Source: Loxodes magnus
Lineage: Eukaryota > Ciliophora > Karyorelictea > Loxodida > Loxodidae
DNA: 64,000 nucleotides
Direction of reading: 5' to 3'
Assembly: GCA_946699065.1 (NCBI GenBank)
Contig: CAMPDV010000044.1
Coordinates: 186,001-250,000 of the forward strand
Shown here: in pieces, positions 47,986 to 60,104 of the stretch
Layout: each line of letters opens with the position of its first letter
How positions within the stretch are numbered: position 1 is the first letter of the stretch
Notes under the pieces: model-generated
The model's input: only the letters and a program-made list of their open reading frames with translations
The model's database searches: none
What the model was told of the DNA's origin: nothing
Made by a program: the position numbers and the translations under genes

Positions 47986-50568
47986 ATGGAGCAAAAAGTT
48001 GTAGATTTAAGCTAAGAAGCAACTATGGTTAGGACTGATATTGGAACACAAGGAATTAAAACTTATAGTGAAGTGTAAGCCATGAATCTGAAACTGAACC
48101 CTAACACTCTTTAATTTAAAAAGTCAGAAAAAGAGGAAGTTTATAAAGAATCTCTACTATAAACAAACGAAAATGAATTAAAGGGGTAACTGAAGTTTAA
48201 TATAATACTATTCTCTACATTTTATCTCTTTATATGCGTATTGTGCTTGACTGTAAATGTGTATAACCTAGTATAGGATAATTCTAATCCTACTGTAATC
48301 TTATCTCAGATTATATTCAGTGGGATATTAATGTTTTAGGGTGTTATCTTAACAACTTTAGTTTTGAAATTTGCAAAAGTTAGGAAATATATGGTTTGGT
48401 GGTTAGCAATTATGGTTATAACTTTCTAAGCGTATTTAATCATTTTAGACAAAGGTGTTATTGAAGGACTGCTAAATATAACCTAGAAATAGCAATTGGA
48501 TCATTCCTTGATCCTGGTAGCTACATTTTATGTATCTTATTTTACATTGGTAAGCACACATTTGGGAATAACCATTTTATGCTTCTCAAGTTGAATACTA
48601 TATGTCGCATTTTCCATTTTCAAAAAGGAAGATTTAATTACCAACATCTGCAATATTCTAGCCTTTGGATTTATTGCGTTTTTATTTGCCCTCAATGGAT
48701 ATAAGAAAGATAGAATAATGAGAGCTTTATTTCTAGCAATGAAATACAATACTCAGCAGAGTGAATAACAATAGATATTCCTTAAAAATGAGGTAATGGA
48801 TGACAAGTCAAAAAAGAAGTTAAAAACGCTATTGATTAAAACTCACATAAACAGAAATGAAAATTTGACAGAAATGGACAGAATATCTATAACATTGCAT
48901 GAGGTAATGACAACTCTGGATGATTGCTCTTAAATTATAATATATAATGATGTTCAATCTAAACTTGAAAAAGCTTATAAATAAGTTCAAAGCGTTCTAA
49001 AAACTTTACTTAGTAAAGATAATTTATTTGAAGTTAATATCGAGCAGAAATTTGATAGAGATCAAGATTTCACTGAGTAAAATAAGGCCTTTATAAAAGA
49101 ACAATATTTCAGCCCTACGACTTAGAATGAATCAAGTGATAGTAGAAAATTGAAACGTAGATCTACAATAACAGACACTCACAAAGGTCTTAGTTTCTAT
49201 GCAATTGAAGAGCCTACTAATTACAAGGGAATGCTATAGCAGACTGGGATGAACTGAAACTTTGATGTGTTCTTACTGTAGAAATGAACAAATAAATAAG
49301 GCCTTTCTAAAATGACCTGCTATATAATGGAAACTTTGCTATCTGCGGAAACCGTTTTTAAAATTCCTCAGTCTACTTACTGAAATTATTTTATGATACT
49401 TGAGACAAAGTACTTAGATAATCCCTACCATAATAGTACTCATGCAGCTGATGTTTGCAACTCCATGATATATTTTATCATGAATTCAGAGCTTAAAGAC
49501 ACGTTAGATAACTTAGATAATCTTTCATCTGTCATTGCATGTGCTGGTCATGATGTAGCTCATCCTGGCTTGAACAACAGATTTTTAGTAAATAATTAAG
49601 AGAAAATAGCTGTAAAGTATAATGACATCTCCGTTTTGGAAAACATGCACAGCTCTGTTACTTTTTAAGTCATGAGATTAAAGAATGAGTTCAACATTTT
49701 AAAAAATCTACCTAAATAAGATCAGCTTTACGTTAGGAAGACGATAATAGATATGATTTTAGAAACAGACATGTCGAAGCATTTTTCCTCCCTTAGTAAA
49801 TTCAAGGCTAAAACTGAAAACTTAAAGTCTGAATTCTCCATAGAAAATAATGATGATAAAATTCTAATTTTATAAATATTAATTAAGGGTGCTGATATAG
49901 GACATTCAAGCAAAGAATGAGACTTGCATTAAAAGTGGAGTATGAAAATTTGTGAAGAATTTTTCAATTAAGGAGACATTGAGAAAGAGAGAGGGTAGCA
50001 AATTTCAATGTATTGCGATAGATCTACTACAATCATTCCACAAAGTTAAGCTGGGTTCCTGAAATTCGTTTGCATACCTTTGTATGATACAATGTGCTTG
50101 TTTCTAAAGTCTGAACAAGTTGACGAATGCTGCTTAGTATAAGTAGGAAAAAATTTAGTGAGATGATAATAATAAGACTTTAAAAACAGGAAAACTAAAA
50201 CTATTGGACAGAAATCAATGAAAGAAGTCAATATCGATAGTGTCTAATTAGGAAAAGCGAAAAGTAGATAAACTTAAATGTTATCAACAAAAGAACCTAT
50301 TGATGTGGAACTATTCGCTTAAGACTACAAACTCAATAAGAGGCAAAATAGTTTAAATTTAGGGAAGAAAAAAGTGGAGTTTTTAAATGACATAATTGAG
50401 GAAAAAATGGCAGAAGAAGTTACTCATCTAGGTATTCAAGATAATAGTTTTGACAATCATACTAGTGATAAAAATAAAAGCGATAAATCTAACAGCAAAG
50501 TATCAATAGAAAGTTTATTAAACGACCTGAAGATGGATGATTAAAAAACTGAAAAATTATTTATATGA
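47986..50568 (+). CDS. Membrane-bound 3',5'-cyclic-nucleotide phosphodiesterase
   Basis: Intronless, 860 residues. Seen: cytoplasmic N-terminus (about 68), about six hydrophobic segments between 69 and 250, a charged helical linker, then a class I PDE catalytic domain from about 440: metal-binding HNSTHAADVC (residue 482), GHDVAHPG (521) and GADIGHSSKEW (635), with the purine-clamp Gln region in SQAGFLKFV. The tail is Lys/Ser/Asp-rich. Trp in DIGHSSKEW and several others is TGA. The enzyme hydrolyses cAMP and/or cGMP; substrate choice cannot be read here. Ciliates commonly combine multi-pass membrane regions with cyclases and PDEs, and this arrangement suggests ciliary or plasma-membrane localisation (inference). 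The partial PKA catalytic subunit at the window's right edge belongs to the same pathway. Confidence 0.93.
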
Positions 50569-50989
50569 TTGTTATCTTTACTTACTTAATCAAAAATTCT
50601 TCCCATTTTCATAGTTAATAATAATGCAACCATAACTTTTACCCTTTCGCTAGAATAAAAATATATTAATTAATAAGTAAATTATTCTTTGTAATGCTAA
50701 AATTAAAGATTAAGCATAATTCAATAGACACTTTAAAAAATTATAAATAGAATTAATAAACTGAAATATCTTAATTGCTTCAAATATTTTTTATAAATTG
50801 AATAACTTCGGTTAAAGCTTTAATGGCAAGCAATCATTTTTCTAATCTTCCTTTAAATATTTTGATTGAATATCTCAAAAAAAAAATGAATATTGTGAAA
50901 AGTGATGGAAAATACTAAATCACTATAATTTAAAATTATTTCTTATATCATAAAATTTTATTTTATAAAAGGTTAGAAATAATGGGAGG
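50569..50989. other. Convergent intergenic region
   Basis: 421 bp between the PDE (+) and the Cys-rich gene (-). Nothing recognisable. Confidence 0.5.
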
Positions 50990-53548
50990 TCATGCTTTAT
51001 TTCCAATTTCTTTTGATTTAAGAATCAACTTCTACTATTCTGATGTTTCTTGTTCATTCGCTTTCTTCTATGGATTTTCCTCTAATAATGGTTTTTAATC
51101 AGTCAAATCATCAATTTTTTACTATTTTCCATATGATTAGTTTCTTCGCTTTTTCTTTTTCTTTTTCTCTTTCGCAAGATCATTTGCATTTTCATTTTCT
51201 TTCTCTTAATCCTTTTTCTCTTCCTCAACTTTTAGTTTTTCTTCTTCCTTAGTTTTTTTACTTTCTAGGAAATTTTCAACCTTAATCTCTGCTTCTTCTT
51301 TCTTGATTAATTACTATTTCTGCTATTCTTATTCTTTTTTCTGTTCTTTTTTTAACTTCTTTTCTATTCTGTGCTTTTTCCACCATTTGAGAAATAAAAT
51401 AAGACATAAAAAGATAACGAATATCGCTCCCATGATTCCTATGGCTGTTTTCCCATCATCTATTCCTGTATCATAATATCTATTAGGCTTTAATTTCTAT
51501 TTTTCATATTCTATTCATCATTTTCATAATTCTAAATAGTCTTTAGTATCATTGTAAGTTATTTAATATGGCTAAGATCCAACACTTTGGCTTAAATCAG
51601 ATAATCCAGCTAAAATATGACCAAGTTGAGCTATGATTGTTAGATTTTTTAATGTTTCGAGCTAACTTTTGTTTGCACATGCTTCCTACTCATAGAAACT
51701 TCATGGATTATCGGCTAAATTTGCCGTGCATCTTCCTTTACTATCAGAAGAAGGTACGCAAGTGCATTGAGAATCTTCACCACAGCCTTTCTAATTGGTG
51801 CATTTTGAGAAATTTAATTAAAAAAAATCTTATGCTTGAGCTCTTAACTTTCTCACTTCTGTACAGTTTAATATGTTTGCGCTATCCTTAAAATCTTCGT
51901 ACTCCTATTTCCTACTATAAACGCACCCACCAAACGATGTTTTTCTATAAAATGTATTAAGGAAATCATATACGAAACTACAAGTTTTATTACCACCCGA
52001 TCCAACGTCTTAGCAATAAAAGGGATCTATTACTACTTGGTTATCTATAAAAGAATAGCATTTATACTTTCCTAATTTGTCTTTTGCTTTTTAAACTGCA
52101 TCTCAGTCTAAAACCTCACTTATTGGTTTGCTTTAATAATCTTTGGTTCCAAAATCACTTCAGGATTCTATGTCACTAATTTCATCAGGACTTAAGATTT
52201 AAAAAATATCTTTATAATACTGGGTTTAATTGGTTATATCAAGAGTTCAATATACCATATCAGTGAATTTAGGGCAATTATTCAAAATATTATAATTTTA
52301 TAAAACAAATCCTCATAAATCGTAAGCCTTTCTGAAAAAAGTAAAATCTTGATACTGAGAAAATATTGAATCTTCGTCTTCTGGATAGTCGATAAAATAT
52401 GCTAAAATTTATGGTCCTAAATCTTTAAGCGTATATAGTATTTAAAAATTTTCCACATTTCATGTGTTTTTTAGTGCGCATTTTTTATCATAGAAAGTAG
52501 AAAAATTACAGCATCCGGTCCATTAATTAGGCTGAATATTACAAGCATCATCCCATCTTCCGTCACAGCAATGCCTTAAATCTTTTTAACATTTATTATT
52601 ATACTTTCATATTCCTTTTTCCTTACATTCATTTGATCAAATTTATGTTCTATTACAATATTCGTATCAGTAGCATTTATCCTAGCAATATTTCGTGATG
52701 CTACAATTATAAAAGCAATTATTTTAGTCTAGAGTTTAATTGTAATAGCATTTTTACTAATAGCGGCATCCCCCTTAGCAGAAATCTATTTTATCGCAGT
52801 ATAAGCTTGTTCCGACTTCAATCTAACTTGTAACATCTTGCTGCAAGCTTAGATCATAAACTTAAAAACCTTCTTCAAGAGTTCACTTACGACAATATTC
52901 TTGAATTGTAATATTTCCATTACAATATTATCTCCAAAACTCTTAGTAAACCGCATCACCTTAACTTAGTGAGCATCGTCCATGATTGACATATTTTGAT
53001 GCAATTGTACACTCACATTTAGATTTTGGCATGCATTAATCATCACTTTAGCAGGGTGCGAAATTTGAATATCCTCTGGAAGCTAAAATTAGCAATTAGT
53101 CTTCTATATTGCTACAATTAATCTATGGCTTAAAATTTTCATCAGTGAATAAGGCTGTAAAATTAATGGTTGAAGAAATGTTTAGACATTCAAAAATCGA
53201 AAGATCTTTTAGTATTTAACCTGATTAATTGCAAGGAATTATATTGTAAGGGGTATATTAAGTTCCTTTTGGCTTATTCTTGCAACTTCCTTCATAATTC
53301 TTCATTGTGGTATTTGTTTAAGCACTCTTAATATAATGTAAAAGATCTTATAGGTTACATTCTTATTATTCATTACCGCAGGATGAGTAACGTTCTATCT
53401 AAAGATTGCCCTTCTTACCATCATTTGTGATCTTTCAGCATTCGAAGTCATCAGAAGTGTTGTATACAGTAATTTAGATATTAGGACATTTCTTTTAAGC
53501 TTCAATCAATCCTATTAGGGCACTTGAAAGAAGAAGGAAAAATAGCAT
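50990..53548 (-). CDS. Cys-rich type I membrane protein, unknown function
   Basis: Intronless, 852 residues. Seen: a clear signal peptide (MLFFLLLSSALIGLIEA), an extracellular part of about 650 residues with many Cys and N-glycosylation sequons (a Cys/Tyr-rich block near 265-330, another Cys-rich block with CTCVPSSD near 600), one transmembrane helix at about 715-735 (GIMGAIFVIFLCLILFL), and a cytoplasmic tail extremely rich in Lys, Glu and Gln, with runs of Lys near the end. The layout is receptor- or adhesion-like; no ligand-binding family was recognised. TGA codes for Trp many times, including three within four codons just before the membrane helix. The TGA stop at 50992-50990 is far from the last sense TGA. 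Spacing of Cys resembles no EGF or furin pattern I could assign. Confidence 0.85.
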
Positions 53549-54628
53549 TTTTATTTTCTAAGAAGTGATCAAAGATCATTTAATTGACGTTTATCTTATA
53601 GTTGTTTAAAATATTTAACTTAAGGACAATCAATAAATCTATTTTTCCTTCTTGTTTAAAATCCTTTTTATCTTTTACCTTTAAACCCTCTCTAGTGAAG
53701 CTATTTCATTGATTTGCTTTAAAATTTATATTATTTAATCTAACTTAGTTAGTGATTCCTTTATATGAATAATAGTTATGTTCTTAGAAGTTAAGAAAAT
53801 GTAAAATTATTGTGCTAAAAACAAGAAGCCTACTTCTCTTTGAATGAACCTGATTACTATTCTACTAAATATCTAATCACACTGTCTAAATGTGCTATTA
53901 TACTTCTATATCTTTAAAGAAAGAATAATGAATCAGACTATTTATTAATACTTAAATAAGCCTTTTTAACCATATTTTATTTTGCTTAGAGCTATTAAAT
54001 CTTTATAATATTAATTAATTTCGTACTATGTATTTTCATTATATGAGAGGTAAATTGATAGAGCAAGAAGAAGAGATAATATATTTAAATGATTTTGAGG
54101 TATTAACTTAAGTCTAAAATGAGATTGCTCAATATTTGTAGTTCATCAATCTTATATACTTTAACTTTTGACTGTAGTAAGGCTTTCACCTAACTAAGGC
54201 TATCAAATTTTAACCTTTGAATATCATAAAATAGAATAAAATGTTCCAATTTAAAAATCCTAGATACTTCCAATTAGTACTTTCTTCTCATTTGCTTCCA
54301 TTCAAAAAGTATCAATAATATTTGGCTGTTTAGGGTTATTTTAGCTAACTAAATAACAATATGTTAGCATAGAAGTTAAACCTATTGGATCATTTTAAGA
54401 GTGACAATTATCTATTTTCAGCTTATTTGAATATATTATTAGTGTCTTAATTAAATTACCACTGCTCTTAAATAAGACTGGCTATAGTTTGGTATGATTT
54501 AAATTAGCTAACTAGAAATGATTTCCTTGAACTTTTAAAATTCAAAATAGGAAAAGTTTTGAATTATTTAAATAAGAGCAATAAGAATTTTACCTTTAAA
54601 AGCCTAACCTTCCAATTGGAATTATTAA
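53549..54628. other. Divergent intergenic region
   Basis: 1.1 kb between the Cys-rich gene (-) and a small membrane protein gene (+). A plus-strand frame from ATG 54241 is open for more than 130 codons and could join the following gene through a 16-nt intron at 54672-54687; I judge this less likely than the short gene model. Confidence 0.4.
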
Positions 54629-54982
54629 ATGAACAGAGTATTATTAACTTTTCTATGCTTTTTGGCATTTTACTAGAAGTTAGTAATAGCTTAGAGCACA
54701 TCCACTAGTAGCGATTCGTCTTAAATTAATCAAATAGTTAATGCTGCTAATTCAAATGTAGATAGTAAAAGTACGGTAGAGAAAGATACTAATTCAACAC
54801 AAAAATCAACTGTAACAGAGAGTAAGAACGAGTCTTCGAGTTCAAAAACGATAATTATTTTAATTATCATAATAATTTTGATTGTAGGAATTGGAGTTTG
54901 GATTTTCTTTTTAAGAAGAAAGGAAAGCTCAGATGTTTCCCAGCATTTGCCAATGCATTCCTGCGATCCCAAAATAGTGTGA
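54629..54982 (+). CDS. Small type I membrane protein
   Basis: Intronless, 117 residues (118 codons with TGA). Seen: signal peptide MNRVLLTFLCFLAFY... ending near VIA, a Ser/Thr/Asn-rich extracellular segment of about 50 residues with NST and NES sequons, a transmembrane helix (IIILIIIIILIVGIGVWIFF) followed by RRK stop-transfer charges, and a short tail. Mucin-like stalk proteins look like this, but no family is recognised. It lies divergently from the large Cys-rich membrane protein. An alternative model with an upstream exon is possible (frame from 54241 plus a 16-nt intron), but the signal peptide makes the short model better. Confidence 0.75.
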
Positions 54983-55481
54983 TAGAAACAAAAGGTTTTA
55001 ATATGTTTATATTATATATCAAGATATCTTAAATATTCATTTACTAGCATACTTCATACTTTTGACAAAAGCCTAAATTGCTTTGTATTAAAAAGCATAT
55101 AAACTATTAGCTTATTTTCCCCTTTTTTATCTTTATGCTTATATTTAAAAATTGTATTATTACAATTACGGCAATATAATTTATTACTCCCAGTAAAAGA
55201 TAAAAAAGTAATTTATTTCTTAGCTGAATTGAAGAAGCAAAAATGTCTTTTTTATTAAATGTATTTTGAAATTCTGAATTTGGCTTTTTATTATATTTTT
55301 TAAGTTATCTTATTATTCTAATCTAACAAGTTAGAAAGAAAACTTGGTTTAAGCATAGAAGCGCTGTATTAAGAAATACAAGACTTGAGAAAGTTTGCTC
55401 TTAAGAGGAGTTCTTTTAATATAATAATTCAAATAGTTAAGTTTTAATTTAAGAAGAGTAAGTAAGTTAACTTTCAAAAGC
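54983..55481. other. Convergent intergenic region
   Basis: 499 bp between the small membrane protein (+) and the desaturase (-). Nothing recognisable. Confidence 0.5.
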
Positions 55482-56918
55482 TCAACCTTTTAAATTCATT
55501 GCTTCCCAAATTTTATTTTCATAGTTAACGAACTTGCCTTTCCTGGCATCATCTGCTGTCTTCTTAAGGCATCAATATGTCTTAATATTAGCGTCTAAAA
55601 AGCTGTAGGAGTTGTAAAATCTACCATTTTCTTTGCAGAACTTTTTTAGTTTATCCTACAACTGTCTTAAATTATGTCTTGGCACTAAGGGAAACAAATG
55701 ATGGGCTACTTAAAACTACAAGCCTCCGTGAAACCAGTCCATCCATTTATAGCAATCTATATCCAAACTGGATTTCATTTAAGTATCGAAAAATTATTCA
55801 CCATCATTCTTATAATTGACATCATCAAATATCTCCATGGAAAAGTGAGAAAGAGTTATTTAAATATGAAGTATTCCTGCAATTGCATGACTCAAGCATA
55901 AACAACCGAAAGCTAATTGCCCTGATGAACAAAATGAATGTAAGTAATACATCCAAGTCCAGAAAAGAAGAGTACATATAATTTCAGTCTTTCTTAAATA
56001 GGCGTTTTCTTTAAACAGTAGCATGATTGCTGATTAAACATACAAATTTCCTCTAGCTATACACATAATAGGCCAGTATAGCATGTGCTAACGTTTTACG
56101 AAAAACAGTCCTACTTTATTGAAAATAAGCTTTTTTTAATGGTAGAAACTGTAAACAGAATGGAAGTATTTGTTTGTAACTGCAAAAGCAGGTAAATGTT
56201 AGATATCAGGATCATGCTAATATGAATTTGGAACTTCATGGTGTATATTATGCGAGTCTTTCCACCATGCAATTGACACACCCATCAATAAAGGTCCAAT
56301 AAAAGCTCCAAATATTGAATCTTTAAGTCTATCTTTGAAAACCTAATTATGTCCTACATCGTGACCAATAAATGCGAACTATTAAAAAAATACACCTAAC
56401 ATAAATGCACCTGCTAATTGAGTATAAGCGCACTATTTTTACCCTCCAGTAACCATTAAATAAGCTGCAACACCTAATAGTATCAACGAAACAGAAATCT
56501 TCATGAAATAATATAAAAAGCTGACTTAGTAATATCCCTACTCTTCTACCTCATCACAAAACTTTCTGAAGTCCTTCACAAATTGAGATTCTTCATAGCC
56601 AACCAATTCACCGACTTATAATGCAGGGAGTCACTTGTCACTTCTTCGAATGTGATTTAAATAATATACGTCAGTTATATCTCGTCCTGCTATGTTCAAC
56701 ACGATTTATCTTCCTCCTGGGTGCCTTCCAGCCCAATTAGTGATGTTATAAACTTTCTTATTAATGATGCACCATGCGTCATTATACTTATTATGTTTCA
56801 TAACATCCTCCGCCGTATATTTGGGCCATTCTTTAACTGACTTTAAGTTTTACTTCTCTGTCTAAATCTCACTGGACGAAGTCTCCGCTGAGGAATCAGC
56901 AGTTGTTTGGCTACTCAT
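55482..56918 (-). CDS. Cytochrome b5-fused front-end fatty acid desaturase
   Basis: Intronless, 478 residues, usual length for the family. Seen: N-terminal cytochrome b5 domain with HPGG (haem His) at about residue 67 and a second haem His candidate in LNHIRR; hydrophobic segments; three histidine boxes HDVGH, HNIHH and QVAHH. The Q of QVAHH, diagnostic of front-end (delta-5/6/8-type) desaturases, is TAA, and TGA encodes Trp. The enzyme is an ER membrane di-iron protein that inserts a double bond between an existing one and the carboxyl end of polyunsaturated acyl chains; the position cannot be told from sequence. The last sense TGA lies 29 codons before the TGA stop, the closest spacing seen in this window; a later Trp is TGG. 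Confidence 0.96.
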
Positions 56919-57091
56919 ATTTATTAATAATTTACACGAAATAGAAATGAGAAAGAAATTAACTTTTGTTACTATAAACAGAAGAAAAACCCTTTAACTT
57001 TAAATAGTTCTTTATTTAGCCAACTAAATTAAGCAAATACCCTTAATTCAATTTATATTTATTTTAGAACTAACATAGCAACGTTTTACCT

Positions 57092-59513
57092 TCATTTAAT
57101 AGCCATTTATTTTAACTTTAACTTGTCTTAAATATTTTGAGGAACAAAAATTAAATAGCCTTTTAGAGTAATGGACATGATTAATGTTATTAAGAGGTTG
57201 CATTTTTATAAATTATAATAGTTTTTATCATTACAATTTTATTAAGTCTACTGAACACCATCCAAATTGTCCATCATTCTAGTTAGCTCGTTAAGCATGC
57301 ATTCAATCTTTTGGATCATCTCTTCGGATTATTCTCCGTTTCCTCTACTCGCATTTGCTTCTGCGAAGCTTAAAGAATTAGAATATGCGTTCACATTTGA
57401 AATTCCAGGGACTATATTAAATAGAGACTCTAAATTAGGATAATAAAAACTTACATGATTAAGTCGGTTGCGTTTATGCTATCATTGGATTTTTTTCCTA
57501 AGGTTTTCTCTAATGCTATTATAGATTTTATTACTACTCATAAGTATTAAACTATTTATAGAATTTTTGCTACTAATTTCTTTCTTACTTTTAATATTTA
57601 TTATCATTCTTATTTGCTTTTGGAACATCTCTATATTACTTATTTACATTGGTTCTAATGTTCAACTGTTCTTATATAGTTTGCTTGTTTTACTACTTTG
57701 CTTATTTGGATGTTGGAGTTTTTTATTGTAGTGGTAAATTTTAAGCTAATTCGTATTTTTTATCATTTATTTGTTGCATTTCTTTTTTCTAGATATCTTC
57801 TCTCCTTTAGTTTTCAGTATTAAAATGATTAGTCTTTTGCTTCTAATTGGTTTAGAAATTGCGTGGAGTGGCATTATCATCATTCTACTACCCAAAATCA
57901 ATTTTCTATTTCTATTTTTATAATGTAGCCATTTCTTGTTATAAATGCATAACTTTCTGTTGAATTTAGTTTAAATAATCATTACTTTTTTGGTCTTTTT
58001 CGTTTTTTTCATTTTGCTTTTTCCCTTTAAATAATTACTTCTATGTATGTTTAGTTGAAAGACTTTTTGGAAATTATTTTTGCATTTTCTATTGATTAAA
58101 CTGGGGTGTAAATAGCTGTAGCTTTTACTAATTATCATAGTGTAAAGGAGAATGCAAGTTCTATCTGAATATTCGAGGATTAGACTTTGATTTCCTGTGA
58201 TCTTTTTTGGCTTTCTTTGTTACAGGATTGTGAAGTCTGTCAGTTCTTTATTTATCCATCCAATTATCAATTTAAGGGCTTTTTGAAGATCTTGATGATT
58301 TCTAATTAGGAAACAGATTTTCAATTAGCTATACTAGTTTTGTCTCGTTTTCTTACACTAACTCATTATTAGTCTAATTCATTTTTGCCTTTTAGAGGTT
58401 AAACTAAAGTCTAGAAAGAACTGCTTTCATCAAAATTTGTTCTTATTCTTTCTCAGCTTAGCTTCCTCTAGCATCGACATAAAGTAGTCTACTATTAGTA
58501 TGCAATAAATTGATCAATCCTTCAATTCCCTTTTATGTCATAGGATTGTGACTAAAATCCAAAGAGCAAATTCAAGTATCCATATAGAGTACTTTTAGTA
58601 TCTCAAATACTCCAATATCTTTGATTTTGTTATACGATAAATTTAGATTTTACAATCCACATTCTTTCAGAACTGCTTCTTCCGCTCTCAAGGCATGAGC
58701 TCAAATCACTTCGTCTTTTCTATAAGCACTCATGAATATTATACGTCCAAGTAAAAGTCCACAATCTGAATTCATTGAGTTGTGCGAAAGATCGAGTGTA
58801 ATTAGACTAGACATAGTGTAAAAGGCTGATTTAAGTATTTCTAATTGTTCTCTCTTGATCTGCATGTAGTTTAAGGAAACCTCTTGAATAGACTTGGAAG
58901 ACTGAAGAGCTTTAGACAAATTAGATCAACCTTCATTTGTAAGTTTTATTCCAGCTGCTCTAAAAACTAGCAATTAAGTACATTTCTCAAAAGTATATAC
59001 TAAGGATCTAAATAAAATAGACGATAAAACTTCATCCTGTGAAAGACAATAAACATCAAAATCGAATTCAGGCTTATATATGTAAGTGAACCTTGTAACT
59101 GGTACAATTCTTCTTGACTAAGGTTTATTACCTGTCACTTAAAAAAAGGTGTTCATATATTGCTCACATCTTTCAGCTCAAAAGCAGAGTGATTTAAGTG
59201 TAGAGAATTTTTAAAAGCTCAAAGCTAAAAACTCGATATCATCTCTACTGATAGAATCCAGACATAAATGACATATATCTTTCTTAAGATTTTTGTAGAT
59301 GTAAATATTAGGAGGAAATTTATTCCTTTTGCATACTAATTTATAAGTTTCACCAAGGATGTTTTTCTAATGAGGACAGTTAAGAATATCTTCTTAAAAG
59401 GAGGATTTCCTTCTCTTCCTGATCTTCTATTAATTTTAGGGAGTTGAAATTGGACTAATTTATACTTCATTTTTAAGTACATCATCTCTTGCTGTCTTTT
59501 GAAATAGTCTCAT
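57092..59513 (-). CDS. CEP78-like leucine-rich-repeat protein
   Basis: 798 residues. Seen: about 110 N-terminal residues, then RI-type leucine-rich repeats (about 190-410). The repeat region resembles centrosomal CEP78, including the charged insertion RKDEVIWAHALR between repeats (animal form RHEETWAESLR) and a following repeat ending LLYVDARGS (animal VVLDIRKNP). A long Gln/Lys/Asn-rich disordered region follows, then a short helix near the end (MIQKIECMLNELTRMM). One 25-nt intron at 57430-57454 (with CTAAT) restores the frame. The spliced length is 799 codons, ending at the TGA at 57094-57092; the last 45 residues look less like protein, so the true end may be earlier or another intron missed. 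CEP78 acts at mother centrioles/basal bodies in ciliogenesis; the assignment is from pattern, not an alignment. Confidence 0.7.
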
Positions 59514-60104
59514 TTTCAGGATTTCAAAATGATGAATTTTAATTAAATATAGTGACCTTCAAAATTAAACTTAGTAAATACAAAATACTTATAAAAATGC
59601 TATATTATATATTCCTTTTTTACTTCTACTCCAATGTGTAAGACTAAATCTTTAGATCTAATTCAATCTATTCTAGTTTTATTACTTCTAATGGTTTACT
59701 ATAGTGCTAAATCATACCCCTATCATCTCTTTATAATAGTATCTATAGTTATATTAGTAGTTAAAGTATAAGTCTAAATCCTTGTATGTATAGTTAAGTT
59801 CATTTCTTGATTAGTTGTTTCTCTTTAGCATTTATAAACTAACCAATATTTTAAAGCAACTTAAGTATTCTATTTTAAACTTGGTTAGTAAATATAGATG
59901 AACTATTTATTATTAAGGCTTATTGCTATCATTTTAAATTATCTTAATAAAGATAAATCTACGTTACTATTTTATATAATGATTGGCTTTTCAAGTGTAC
60001 TCATGTTTTAAATTAATGCTTCGAGAGTGAGTAACACTTTTTTTATATTAAGCACTTTAAAAATAATTTTATTGAAAATGTTTCTTTGTTTCAGTGTAGA
60101 AATT
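59514..60104. other. Intergenic stretch
   Basis: 591 bp between two minus-strand genes. Nothing recognisable. Confidence 0.5.
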
